12,968 bases of DNA from Gammaproteobacteria bacterium (GCA_029879605.1 JAOUQA010000019.1:1-12968); one strand, 5' to 3'; shown: positions 1 through 7,990, counted from the stretch's first letter. Numbers and translations are program-made. The notes: generated from the letters alone by a model not told the origin.

Positions 1-252
1 AGAGTGATTTCATGATCAGTCATGGACTGGTTTGTTTGGTTGCTATTCTGCCAACTGTTTCACAGATTGCCTGTATTTGTTAGTTGTGTCACCCAAAAGG
101 GTTATTTGTTTGAAATTGCGCACAGTTATTTATCTGGTAGGTATTCATACTCTAGTTGCAAAATAATTATATCAAAACAATAAATGATAACCCCGGTTTT
201 TTTAGTGTTTATTTAATGTGATTAGGTAAAACGTTTCTAAGGTATGTATATT
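1..252. other. Left-edge non-coding stretch and leader of the FN3 lipoprotein gene
   Basis: AT-rich sequence with no supported gene. A short plus-strand frame ending at a TAG at 81-83 (about 23 codons from the ATG at 12) and a minus-strand ATG at 21-23 running off the edge are both too short to judge. A small dyad ACCC-AAAA-GGGT lies near 91-102. Several A/T-rich hexamers could serve as a promoter between about 110 and 190, but none has both a good -35 and a good -10 at correct spacing. AAGG at 239-242 is a plausible ribosome binding site for the following gene. Confidence 0.4.
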
Positions 253-1317
253 ATGTTTCTGGAAAGATTATTTCATTTGTTGTGTCTGATATTGATACTG
301 GCTCTGGCAGCCTGTGCCGCCCCTACTGATCAGGAGCCTCCTGGAACAGCGGGTGACGGGCAAAATTCAAATAATGAACAAACAGTTAATAATTCGCTAT
401 CAAACACAGATGTGAATAATACTGTTGATGCTATTTCTCCGACTGCGCCAGGAAATGTGCGATTATTAGTGCCTGCAGAATTTTCTGCAATTAACATAAC
501 CTGGGATGTGTCAACAGATAATGTTGGCGTTTCAGGATACAGGATTTTTAGAGACGGTGTTTTGTTAAGCACAGAAATCCAGAATACATATGTGGATACT
601 TCTGTGACAGAAAGCACAGGATATCAATATATAGTAGAGGCTTTTGATGCCGAGAATAATTTATCAAGAAGTGGTGTTCTTGATGTGGTTACTCCAGCAG
701 TACCTGTGGTCGTCGATACTGAAGCACCATCAGTGCCTGTGAATTTGACAACAATAGATATTACGAGCAGTCAGGTGACTCTTGGCTGGTCCGCATCAAC
801 TGATAATGTTGGAGTTTCAGGTTATAGAATATACAGGGATGGTGTTTTCCATATAACAACAACTTCTTTTTCTTTTATAGATAGCGGGTTATCTGCAGGT
901 CAGATGTATGTTTATTCTGTATCTGCCTATGATGCGGCAGGTAACGAATCATTATTAACTGCGGACTTATCTATAACTACAGTGGTTGTACCTGTAGGTC
1001 AACCAGTCGTTTTATCATGGCAGGCACCAACGCAGAATTCTGATGATTCCTGCATTAATTCTGATATCCAAAATTATGAACTTCACTATGGGCAGTCATC
1101 AGGCAATTACAGTGTAACGTCATTACTGGATTTAAGTTCCGGATTAATTACATGTGAACAGGTTGATTTTGATGCAGTATGCAACGTACCAGTGATGCGC
1201 TGTACTCATACTATTGAAGCTGTGGAAGCGGGTAACTGGTATTTTGCTATCCAGGCAGTTGACTCTTCAGGAGTGATAAGTAGCTTTTCTAATGAGGTCA
1301 GCAAGCTTGTTAATTAA
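253..1317 (+). CDS. Fibronectin type III repeat lipoprotein
   Basis: A secreted, lipid-anchored protein of about 354 residues. The N-terminus is a lipoprotein signal ending in the lipobox LAAC, so the mature protein should begin at that cysteine. A Ser/Asn/Thr-rich linker follows, then two close FN3 modules (about residues 63-147 and 158-243) that share the block STDNVGVSGYRI-[F/Y]-RDGV, and a third, more diverged FN3-like module with four cysteines that could form disulfides. FN3 modules of this wording are common in secreted chitinases and other carbohydrate-active enzymes, but no catalytic domain is present, so a binding, spacer or surface-adhesion role is inferred. I chose the ATG at 253 because AAGG at 239-242 is 10 bases away; the in-frame ATG at 244 is only 1 base from it. 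The gene looks more AT-rich than its neighbours, and its end converges on the transglycosylase gene with a 7 bp gap. Confidence 0.85.
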   Translation: MFLERLFHLLCLILILALAACAAPTDQEPPGTAGDGQNSNNEQTVNNSLSNTDVNNTVDAISPTAPGNVRLLVPAEFSAINITWDVSTDNVGVSGYRIFRDGVLLSTEIQNTYVDTSVTESTGYQYIVEAFDAENNLSRSGVLDVVTPAVPVVVDTEAPSVPVNLTTIDITSSQVTLGWSASTDNVGVSGYRIYRDGVFHITTTSFSFIDSGLSAGQMYVYSVSAYDAAGNESLLTADLSITTVVVPVGQPVVLSWQAPTQNSDDSCINSDIQNYELHYGQSSGNYSVTSLLDLSSGLITCEQVDFDAVCNVPVMRCTHTIEAVEAGNWYFAIQAVDSSGVISSFSNEVSKLVN

Positions 1318-1324
1318 AAGAACG

Positions 1325-2014
1325 TCATTTTTTAAACCAGTTTATGTTTAAGGTCGTAAAAACTTTATCCGGGTATTTCCAGTGTAAGCCCAGGCTGCCA
1401 TTGTAACGTGCCAGTGCCCGGCGCAGGTTGCCTTTCTCCTTGTCGATATAATATTTGAGAATAGTGCAGCCCATGCGTAAATTGGTTTTGATATCAATCA
1501 GGTTGTCATCGGGGTGACCAATTTCATCCAGCCAGAAGGGCATGACCTGCATTAATCCCTGGGCGCCTGAGCGTGAGATGGCATAGGGGTCAAAGCGGCT
1601 TTCAATATCGATAACAGCCAGCACCAGTTCGGGTGATAGTTGTGCACGGGTGGCTTCACGATGGATATCTTTTAACAGATCCAGACGCTCTTTGCTGCTG
1701 GCAATGCGTTTTTGTAGCCGGGTGGACATGTCCAGTAACCAGACTTCGGCATCGAACCGGTCTTTGAAACTGTCGGCTTGCTCGATAGCCTGCTTTAAGC
1801 GTTTACGCAGTTCCTGGTCGACGGATTGTGCACTACTGGCTGATACGGACTGGGTGGTAATTAGTAACAGGGAGAGACATAAACCGCAGAAAAATTTAAC
1901 ACTGGATTTTTGCCCGCGTATGAATGACGGTAGAGCAATGCCCGATTCCTGTTTGTAAGGAAACGACAGAAGGTCGTGTGTCCACTGTGTAACGGATGTA
2001 AATAAAAAACTCAT
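1325..2014 (-). CDS. Lytic transglycosylase, SLT/GH23 domain
   Basis: A periplasmic peptidoglycan-cleaving enzyme of 229 residues that cuts the MurNAc-GlcNAc bond with formation of 1,6-anhydroMurNAc. The SLT fold covers about residues 118-218. The catalytic glutamate is E138 in IDIESRFDPYAISRSGAQGL, followed by GLMQVMP and the ARYNGS segment, all typical of GH23. A hydrophobic stretch at about residues 41-58 ending VSA-SS is the likely signal peptide, then a charged helical region at 65-115. About 40 residues before the hydrophobic core is an unusually long n-region, and no ribosome binding site is visible before the ATG at 2014; no other ATG lies before the catalytic domain, so the start is uncertain. 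It begins 38 bp after proS on the same strand and is probably cotranscribed. Confidence 0.87.
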   Translation of the reverse strand: MSFLFTSVTQWTHDLLSFPYKQESGIALPSFIRGQKSSVKFFCGLCLSLLLITTQSVSASSAQSVDQELRKRLKQAIEQADSFKDRFDAEVWLLDMSTRLQKRIASSKERLDLLKDIHREATRAQLSPELVLAVIDIESRFDPYAISRSGAQGLMQVMPFWLDEIGHPDDNLIDIKTNLRMGCTILKYYIDKEKGNLRRALARYNGSLGLHWKYPDKVFTTLNINWFKK

Positions 2015-2052
2015 AGACCAGAGTTTAGTCTGAAAATCTTCTGAGTTTTATA

Positions 2053-3762
2053 TCAGGCCAGGCATTTTTTCAGGTGTTCGATAATGCCATCTAATGGAAC
2101 ATCCTGTTTGTCTTCATCACGGCGGCCTTTGTATTCAATGCTGTTGTCATCCAGGCCACGTTCACCCAGTACCAGGCGATGGGGAATACCGATCAGTTCA
2201 GCATTGGCAAGCATGGAGCCAAGGCGTTCCTTGTCATCGAAGAACAGCACATCAAAACCGGCGTTGGTCAGGTTTGCATAGAGCTTTTCAGCAGCTGCTT
2301 TCAGGCGTTCAGATTTCTGCATATTAATCGGTGCCAATGCAATATCGAAGGGTGCTATGGCCTGGGGCCAGATAATGCCGTTGTCATCGTGGTTCTGTTC
2401 AATGGCGGCAGCAACCACGCGGGATACGCCGATGCCATAACAGCCCATAGTCATGACCTGGTTAGCGCCATTTTCATCCAGTACGGTGGCATTCATGGCT
2501 TTACTGTATTTATCACCCAGCTGGAAAATATGGCCGACTTCAATACCGCGCACAATGGAAAGTGTGCCCTTGCCATCAGGGCTGGTGTCACCCGTGACGA
2601 CATTACGCAGATCAGCCGTGGTGGGCTCTGGCAGGTCACGACCCCAGTTAACGTTCTGTAAGTGTTTATTGTTTTCATTAGCACCACAGGTAAAGTTTGC
2701 CGTGTGGGCCGCGGTATGATCGGCAATGACGGTGATTTTGAGACCAACCGGGCCGACTGATCCCGGGGCACAGCCGGCAGCGGCTTTGACCTGTTCTTCA
2801 GTGGCAAAGGTCAATGGTGACTTTACCTGCGGCAGGTGCTCGGCCTTGATCTCATTGAGCTCGTGATCGCCCCGTAGTACCAGTGCCACGACCGAGTCTT
2901 CATCCTCACCCTGCACCAGTAGTGTTTTCAGACACTGGCTGGCGTCAAGCTTGAGAAATTGACTGACCTCTTCAATGCTGTGCTGTTGGGGGGTGTCAAC
3001 CGTGTTCATGTCGGCAGCAGCTGCAGGGCGATTTCCCTGGGGAGCCAGTGCTTCAGCTTTTTCTATATTGGCGGCATAGTCGCTATCGCTGGAAAAGGCG
3101 ATGGCATCTTCACCGGAATCGGCGAGGACATGAAATTCATGGGAGTTGCTGCCTCCAATGGCACCGGTATCGGCCAGCACGGCACGAAAGTCCAGGCCAA
3201 TACGACTGAAGATGGCGCTGTAGGCCTGGTACATATCATCGTAGGTCTGTTGCAATGAATCTTGATCCATATGAAATGAATAGGCATCTTTCATTAAAAA
3301 TTCACGGGCACGCATAATGCCGAAGCGGGGACGGATTTCATCGCGGAACTTGGTCTGAATCTGGTAATAATTCAGAGGTAGCTGTTTGTAACTTTTGATT
3401 TCCTTGCGTGCCAGGTCAGTAATAATTTCTTCATGGGTAGGACCAAAACAGAAATCCCGTTCATGACGGTCTTTGATTTTTAGCATTTGCGGGCCGAAAA
3501 TATCCCAGCGTCCTGTTTCCTGCCAGAGTTCGGCAGGCTGTACCGCGGGCATCAGGACTTCCATTGCGCCGGTTTTATCCATTTCATCGCGGATAATGGC
3601 TTCCACTTTGCGTAATACTCGTAAGCCCAGGGGCATCCAGGTATACAGACCGGAACCCAGGCGGCGGATCAGTCCAGCGCGTAACATGAGCTGATGACTG
3701 ATGATTTCTGCGTCGGCGGGAGTTTCTTTTACGGTCGAAAGAGGATATTTTGATACACGCAT
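2053..3762 (-). CDS. proS: Prolyl-tRNA synthetase, bacterial type
   Basis: Charges tRNA-Pro with proline in the cytoplasm; 569 residues, close to the 572 of E. coli ProRS, so complete. The class II core is clear: motif 1 region at about 40-75, TGRWDIFG at 83-90, motif 2 around FRDEIRPRFGIMRAREF at 139-155, and motif 3 GCYGIGVSR at 440-448. Between motifs 2 and 3 lies the INS editing domain, about 220-405, that hydrolyses mischarged Ala-tRNA-Pro; K279 falls at the lysine known as important for editing in E. coli. The C-terminal anticodon-binding domain (about 470-569) contains FDVLFFDDKERLGSMLANAE and LGERGLDD. The start ATG is preceded by only a weak purine stretch. The gene is divergent from the DUF4105 gene across 62 bp and leads into the lytic transglycosylase gene. 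Confidence 0.98.
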   Translation of the reverse strand: MRVSKYPLSTVKETPADAEIISHQLMLRAGLIRRLGSGLYTWMPLGLRVLRKVEAIIRDEMDKTGAMEVLMPAVQPAELWQETGRWDIFGPQMLKIKDRHERDFCFGPTHEEIITDLARKEIKSYKQLPLNYYQIQTKFRDEIRPRFGIMRAREFLMKDAYSFHMDQDSLQQTYDDMYQAYSAIFSRIGLDFRAVLADTGAIGGSNSHEFHVLADSGEDAIAFSSDSDYAANIEKAEALAPQGNRPAAAADMNTVDTPQQHSIEEVSQFLKLDASQCLKTLLVQGEDEDSVVALVLRGDHELNEIKAEHLPQVKSPLTFATEEQVKAAAGCAPGSVGPVGLKITVIADHTAAHTANFTCGANENNKHLQNVNWGRDLPEPTTADLRNVVTGDTSPDGKGTLSIVRGIEVGHIFQLGDKYSKAMNATVLDENGANQVMTMGCYGIGVSRVVAAAIEQNHDDNGIIWPQAIAPFDIALAPINMQKSERLKAAAEKLYANLTNAGFDVLFFDDKERLGSMLANAELIGIPHRLVLGERGLDDNSIEYKGRRDEDKQDVPLDGIIEHLKKCLA

Positions 3763-3824
3763 GGATTTGTCTTGTATTTAATAAAAAAGTTTGGGCATTT
3801 TACACAATGTCGTAATGGGGGGCT
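3763..3824. promoter_or_regulatory. Divergent promoter region of proS and the DUF4105 gene
   Basis: Both genes must be started from this 62 bp gap unless proS is read from inside its neighbour. It is AT-rich. On the minus strand TTGTGT followed after 18 bases by TATTAA is a weak sigma70-like pair for proS. No convincing plus-strand pair is visible. A run of six G at about 3815-3821 just before the ATG at 3825 serves as the ribosome binding site of the DUF4105 gene. The promoter assignment is an inference. Confidence 0.35.
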
Positions 3825-5684
3825 ATGAACTTATTTAATCGACCGGTTCCGGTGTGGGTGCATTTCTATGTACTGTTAATGCTGTTATTGCCCGCCAGTC
3901 TGTACGCTATAAGCAGTGAAGATGCGGCTGATGAACTGATACAGAAAGCCAGTGACCTGCAACTGGCGAATGATCCCGGCTGGTTGAGTTTGTTGCATTA
4001 CAAGGAGCATGTCTTTGGCGGTGTCTACAGCCAGGCCGATGATACTGATTTTTTCCTGGCGGATAATGGCGCAGAGGATGCTGCAGCAGAACTAAAGGCG
4101 ACACTCAAAGCCCTGCTGGCTGATCAACAGGCGCGTTGTCGTTTTCCCGCGCGCTTGCACTGGCTGGATGCAAAATTAAATTTAGCCTCTTATGTAACAT
4201 CGCAGCCATGCACCGAGTTTGAGCAATGGAAACAGAAGCTCGCGGTTTCCGGTGTTACGCTGGTTTTTCCAGCTATGTATCTTGGCAATCCCGCATCCAT
4301 GTTTGGCCATACTTTTTTACGTCTTGATCAGAAAAATAAGCCCGTGCTGTTAAATTACACCCTGAGTTATGCTGCCCGTACTGATCCCGATGACGGTGCA
4401 CTGGCCTATGTCTTCAAGGGGCTGGCCGGTGGTTATACCGGTGTGTTCGCGGTGCAGCCATATTTTGAAACCGTGCAGTCCTACGGTGATATTGAACACC
4501 GGGATATCTGGGAATATTCGCTGAACTTAAGCCAGGCTGAAGTGGATCAGATGATTCGTCATGTCTGGGAAATTCGCAGTGTTCAGTTCGATTATTATTT
4601 TTTACGTGAAAACTGTTCTTATCGATTACTGAGTTTGCTGGATGTGGCGCGACCCGGTACTAATATGACTCATGATAATCAGTTTCCACTGTATGCAGCA
4701 CCGGTGGATACGGTCAGGGCTGTTATGGCTGCAGGTTTTGTCCAGCAGAAACAGTTTCGTCCCGCTATCAGTAGTCGAATTACCCAGATGTATGCTCAGC
4801 TAAGTGAGCCGGCACGGGATAAAGTTTTTCACCTGCTGGACAACAGGCCCGTAGATTTTGAATTAGACAATTTCCAGCTTCGGCAACAGGCACAGATACT
4901 GGAGCTGACCCAGGAGATAGGGGAATTTAAACAGCAGGACAGTGATGCCGCGGTGTTATCTGCCAGGAGTCGTATTGATCTTGGAGAACAGGCAACTTTT
5001 CTGTTTGAAGCCATTAGTGCTGACCAGGGACATGGGACTGCCCGCTGGCATGTATCTTATGGCGAAGAAAATAAACAGTCCTTTGTTGAGCTGGGGATTC
5101 GACCGGTGTTTCATGACCTGCTGGATAAACCCGATGGCTTTGTGAAAGGTGCAGCGGTGTCGGTACTGGATACCCGGTTACGCTGGTTTGATGAACAGGA
5201 AGAATTACAACTGGAGCGTTTAAGTTTATTTAATATGCAGTCATTATCAGCTGTTAGCCGCTGGCACTGGCCATTATCGGCCCGACTGGATCTGACAGTC
5301 AGGCAACAGTCAATTAATACGGTTATAGATGCTTATGTCATGCACCTGGATACGGGTCTGGGATTGAGTGCTGCCTGGGGTGACAGTCTTTTTTATTTAC
5401 TGGCCAGTATGTCAGTGGAACACAGTGGCTATTTTGAAAAAAATCATAGTGGATACCTGGGAGGAGAGGCGGGTTTTATTCTGCCATTCAGTACCAGTCG
5501 CCTGTGGCTTGGAGTACAAACTTTAAACGGGGTTACTGGAGAAAAAAATAACCGTGATGTATATAAAGCCGGGTATCAGTTTGAGCTGAAAAAAGATCAT
5601 GCACTACGCCTGGATTACGCGCTGATCAAATATGATCAGCTGGAAAATAAATCTTTCGATCTTAAATATCTTGTCTATTTTTAA
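3825..5684 (+). CDS. DUF4105 / Lnb_N-type envelope protein with probable outer-membrane C-terminal half
   Basis: An exported protein of 619 residues. The signal peptide runs to about residue 28 (ASLYA). The central domain, about residues 100-290, has the DUF4105 (Lnb_N) hallmarks: YLGNPASMFGHTFLRLD with H162, the segment LAYVFKGLAGGYTGVF, and FLRENCSYRLLSLLD with C264. The order His then Asn-Cys recalls circularly permuted NlpC/P60- or LRAT-like hydrolases; that enzyme role is my inference. From about residue 385 the sequence alternates polar and hydrophobic residues and ends in KYLVYF with a terminal Phe, as outer-membrane beta-barrel proteins do, so the C-terminal part may sit in the outer membrane. 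A perfect 8 bp inverted repeat is at 5621-5640 inside its end. The gene seems to stand alone and converges on the tautomerase gene 5 bp away. Substrate unknown. Confidence 0.87.
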   Translation: MNLFNRPVPVWVHFYVLLMLLLPASLYAISSEDAADELIQKASDLQLANDPGWLSLLHYKEHVFGGVYSQADDTDFFLADNGAEDAAAELKATLKALLADQQARCRFPARLHWLDAKLNLASYVTSQPCTEFEQWKQKLAVSGVTLVFPAMYLGNPASMFGHTFLRLDQKNKPVLLNYTLSYAARTDPDDGALAYVFKGLAGGYTGVFAVQPYFETVQSYGDIEHRDIWEYSLNLSQAEVDQMIRHVWEIRSVQFDYYFLRENCSYRLLSLLDVARPGTNMTHDNQFPLYAAPVDTVRAVMAAGFVQQKQFRPAISSRITQMYAQLSEPARDKVFHLLDNRPVDFELDNFQLRQQAQILELTQEIGEFKQQDSDAAVLSARSRIDLGEQATFLFEAISADQGHGTARWHVSYGEENKQSFVELGIRPVFHDLLDKPDGFVKGAAVSVLDTRLRWFDEQEELQLERLSLFNMQSLSAVSRWHWPLSARLDLTVRQQSINTVIDAYVMHLDTGLGLSAAWGDSLFYLLASMSVEHSGYFEKNHSGYLGGEAGFILPFSTSRLWLGVQTLNGVTGEKNNRDVYKAGYQFELKKDHALRLDYALIKYDQLENKSFDLKYLVYF

Positions 5685-5689
5685 CAGGT

Positions 5690-6028
5690 TTAAAAGGTTG
5701 CACCCTTCCAGCCCCACATATGGCGTTCTGCATTACTGAACTCAATATAGATACGCTCTATATCAATGGATAGTTGTTGATGAATAAAATTACACAGACC
5801 GGCTGAGAGTTCAGCGGTCTGTGATTCGGGTAATCCCAGGCTTTTTAATTCCAGGTAGGCAGCGGGTTGATCATTACCGGCAAATACCAGTGTTAGCTGG
5901 TCTTCAATCAGCACCATGACATAACTTTCGGGTTTACCCAGTAGCTCGGCTGCCTGTCTGGAAGCTGCCAGGGCGATACTGGTTTTGTCGTCAATTTTGC
6001 AACTGGTTTTGATGCTGAGTAAAGGCAT
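5690..6028 (-). CDS. MIF-type tautomerase (phenylpyruvate tautomerase-like)
   Basis: A small cytoplasmic protein of 112 residues in the tautomerase superfamily, MIF branch. It begins Met-Pro; removal of Met exposes the N-terminal proline that acts as the general base in this family. GKPESYVMV at 31-39 aligns with the GKPPQYIAV region of human MIF, including the active-site lysine. FAGNDQPAAYLELKSLG and the C-terminal IYIEFSNAERHMWGWKGATF match the MIF pattern in spacing and in the final Gly-Trp-x-x-x-Thr-Phe. Keto-enol tautomerisation of phenylpyruvate-like compounds is the family activity; the physiological substrate is not predictable. It starts 15 bp after the DUF4124 gene with a GGATCAGG ribosome binding site, so the two probably form an operon. 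Confidence 0.85.
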   Translation of the reverse strand: MPLLSIKTSCKIDDKTSIALAASRQAAELLGKPESYVMVLIEDQLTLVFAGNDQPAAYLELKSLGLPESQTAELSAGLCNFIHQQLSIDIERIYIEFSNAERHMWGWKGATF

Positions 6029-6043
6029 AGCCTGATCCTGTAA

Positions 6044-6499
6044 TTAGCAGTTTTTCTTAATGACCAGTTTGGCTTTTTTAATTTCAGCCTGTTTCTGTTT
6101 ATCTGACAGGTAGATGATATCGCCATTACTGTTACGTTTTCTAACACGACCAGTTGATTGTATCTGCTGCAGATTTTTTTTAGCTGCTTTACAGGCAGAT
6201 TTTGATTTTTTAGGGGGCGCTGGCTCTTCCTGGGTGGTTTGAGTTGGTGCCTGTTCAGTATTTTCAGTTGTCTGTCCGGTTTCATCACCGGTTTTTTTAG
6301 CTGCCGGATCAGGGTCTTCCTGGGCATAACCCGGTTTGTGGCCACCAGACACGCTGAGCTTCTCGGTCTGGGAATCTGCTGGTTTCTGCTGACTGTAATG
6401 AACTTTGCCATCGGCGTCAGTCCATTTATAAATACCCGTGAATGCAGTCGAGGGGAATAATACGATCAGGCTAATCAGAATAAAATGTTTTTGTATCAT
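6044..6499 (-). CDS. DUF4124 periplasmic protein
   Basis: An exported protein of 151 residues. The signal peptide covers about residues 1-21 (ending STAFTG). The DUF4124 motif IYKWTDADGKVHYSQQKP at 23-40 is unmistakable; this small beta domain is widespread in gammaproteobacteria and has no known reaction. A Thr/Pro/Glu-rich linker covers about 60-100. The C-terminal part, from C103 to the last residue C151, has the pattern Cys, NL at 109-110, RVRKRNSNGDIIYLSDKQK and a terminal Cys, suggesting a disulfide-closed helical module seen behind DUF4124 in related proteins. AGGA upstream gives a ribosome binding site for the ATG at 6499. It is the first gene of a unit with the tautomerase and diverges from the LysR gene. 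Confidence 0.87.
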   Translation of the reverse strand: MIQKHFILISLIVLFPSTAFTGIYKWTDADGKVHYSQQKPADSQTEKLSVSGGHKPGYAQEDPDPAAKKTGDETGQTTENTEQAPTQTTQEEPAPPKKSKSACKAAKKNLQQIQSTGRVRKRNSNGDIIYLSDKQKQAEIKKAKLVIKKNC

Positions 6500-6736
6500 A
6501 GGCGTTCACTTCCTGCTGGCTATCTGAGACCTAGTTTAGGACTGATTATCTTAAAATTGAACCTGTGATTATAGAACATGATGGGATTATTCTGATTTTT
6601 GTAAGGGAATAGACATTTCAAAAGCAGAAAAAGCATAAATTTAATAAATAATGAAATTAAATGCCTTATGAGTATTTTCATAAGGCTCTGATACTTGTTA
6701 CTATTAGCGGTTTCCGGTTAATCATAAGAAAATGTT
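6500..6736. promoter_or_regulatory. Divergent control region between the DUF4124 and LysR genes
   Basis: This AT-rich gap of 237 bp contains the promoters of both divergent genes. On the minus strand a perfect TATAAT (6573 down to 6568) could be the -10 of the DUF4124 unit, giving a leader of about 60 bases, though no good -35 sits at the right distance. On the plus strand TACTAT at 6699-6704 is a possible -10 for the LysR gene. The palindrome at 6663-6686 lies just upstream of that site. Promoter positions are inferred and weak. Confidence 0.4.
6663..6686. promoter_or_regulatory. Perfect palindrome GCCTTATGA-N6-TCATAAGGC, probable operator
   Basis: Nine-base arms match perfectly around a six-base centre (GTATTT). 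The half-site TCATAAG recurs at 6722-6728, directly before the LysR start, 44 bp from the first. LysR-type regulators bind dyads of about this size and usually control their own gene from the shared divergent region, so an autoregulatory site is a reasonable inference. There is no T-run after it on either strand, which argues against a terminator. Confidence 0.5.
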
Positions 6737-7636
6737 ATGGCAGACAGACGACTAAAAGTATTCCATACGGTGGCCAGACTACTGAATTTCACCAAGGCAG
6801 CTGATGCCCTGCATATGACCCAGCCGGCGGTAACCTTCCAGATCAGGCAGCTGGAAGAGCATTTCAATACCCGGTTATTTGACCGTACCCATAATCGTGT
6901 CAGCCTGACCGAAGCTGGTCAACGTGTTTATACCTTTTCAGACCGGATTTTTGAACTCTATGATGAAATGGAAAATGCCATTCGTGAGATGACAGGGGAT
7001 GTGAGTGGTATTGTGACCCTGGGTGCAAGTACCACGATCGCTGAATATATGCTGCCTTTCCTGCTGGGTGATTTTAAGTCGCAGAATCCCGATGTGAATA
7101 TACGTCTTAAGGTGTCCAATACCGAAGGTATTGTTTCCATGGTGGAAAATAACATCATTGACCTGGGTATTGTGGAAGCTTCGGTCAGTAACAAGAATTT
7201 ACAGGTGGATGTCTGTCGTACCGACCAGTTAGTGGCGATTATGCCACCAAACCACCCGCTGGCAGGGCTGGATAAGGTAACGCCTCAGCAGCTGGTGCCT
7301 TATGCATTTATCTGTCGAGAAGAAGGTTCGGGTACCCGGGAAGTGATTACCGAGTATCTGCAAGAGCATGTCGCCGGTGAAGAATTAAAGATTTGCCTGG
7401 AACTTGGCAGTCCTGAAGCAATCAAAGGTGCAGTAGAAGCTGGTATGGGAATTTCAATTATGTCGCATTCAACCGTGGTTAAGGAGTTGAAACTGGCCTC
7501 CCTGGCGGCTGTGCCAATGGACCCTCCACTCGAAAGGCCTTTTTCCTTTGTACATCAAAGACACAAATTCAAGGCGCGTGCGATGGAAGAACTGTTAGCT
7601 TTTGCCAAGCAGTATTGTGAGAGTCATCCCAGTTAG
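6737..7636 (+). CDS. LysR-family transcriptional regulator, CysL/CbbR-like
   Basis: A DNA-binding regulator of 299 residues, full length for the family. The N-terminal winged helix-turn-helix (about 3-62) includes NFTKAADALHMTQPAVTFQI and RLFDRTHNRVSLTEAG, the most conserved LysR text. The effector-binding domain (about 90-295) has REEGSGTRE at 194-202 and ELGSPEAIKGAVEAGMGISI at 222-241, as in the CysL/CbbR branch that senses small anionic metabolites; the actual ligand and targets cannot be read from sequence. The start codon has only a weak AAGAAAA upstream. It is followed after 6 bp by a small unknown gene and then the AI-2E family gene on the same strand, and it is divergent from the DUF4124 unit, which is a candidate target. 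Confidence 0.93.
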   Translation: MADRRLKVFHTVARLLNFTKAADALHMTQPAVTFQIRQLEEHFNTRLFDRTHNRVSLTEAGQRVYTFSDRIFELYDEMENAIREMTGDVSGIVTLGASTTIAEYMLPFLLGDFKSQNPDVNIRLKVSNTEGIVSMVENNIIDLGIVEASVSNKNLQVDVCRTDQLVAIMPPNHPLAGLDKVTPQQLVPYAFICREEGSGTREVITEYLQEHVAGEELKICLELGSPEAIKGAVEAGMGISIMSHSTVVKELKLASLAAVPMDPPLERPFSFVHQRHKFKARAMEELLAFAKQYCESHPS

Positions 7637-7642
7637 TTATTT

Positions 7643-7990
7643 ATGAAAGCGTCAGCCAAGAACCTGGTAGCTATATTCGAGCGGTTGCCAGAACATGATC
7701 AGCAGGCACTGTTTGATTTTGCTGAGTTCCTTCTTTCCCGTGCACCTGAACCTGAGCCGGAAATTACTGAACCACTGGATATTCCCCGACCCGAAGAAGA
7801 ATCAGTGGTCGCGGCGATTAAACGACTCAATCAAACTTATCCCATGGTCAAGCGTGCCTCGGTATTACATGAAACATCGAATTTTATGATGCAGCATGTG
7901 GTTTCTGGTAAAACCGCCAGTGAGGTTATCGATGGACTGGAACATATGTTTAATGAAAAATATCGTCAGTTAATCGAAGGTGAAGAATGA
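7643..7990 (+). CDS. Small acidic protein of unknown function
   Basis: A soluble 115-residue protein that I do not recognise with confidence. The first 33 residues (LVAIFERLPEHDQQALFDFAEFLLSRA) form an amphipathic helical pair like that in DUF2281-type and some antitoxin-like proteins. Residues 34-52 are rich in Pro and Glu (PEPEPEITEPLDIPRPEEE), and 54-115 appear helical. No signal peptide or membrane segment is seen. It sits 6 bp after the LysR stop and its own stop overlaps the start of the AI-2E family gene by the sequence ATGA, so translation of the three is probably coupled. This packing makes it a real gene and suggests a role related to its neighbours. Confidence 0.8.
   Translation: MKASAKNLVAIFERLPEHDQQALFDFAEFLLSRAPEPEPEITEPLDIPRPEEESVVAAIKRLNQTYPMVKRASVLHETSNFMMQHVVSGKTASEVIDGLEHMFNEKYRQLIEGEE

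Noticed and set aside
1..83. Short plus-strand frame ending at 81-83, and a minus-strand ATG at 21-23 leaving the window
   Set aside because: Too short and without ribosome binding sites or recognisable sequence; cannot be told from chance.
91..102. ACCC-AAAA-GGGT as a terminator
   Set aside because: A 4 bp stem without a clean T-run is too weak.
2084..3694. Several plus-strand open frames antisense to proS
   Set aside because: All are shadows of the strongly coding proS frame; no ribosome binding sites or recognisable domains.
5908..6411. A 167-codon minus-strand reading frame across the DUF4124 and tautomerase genes
   Set aside because: It overlaps two well-supported genes in another frame and its Lys/Gln/Pro-rich product arises from the linker sequence read out of frame.
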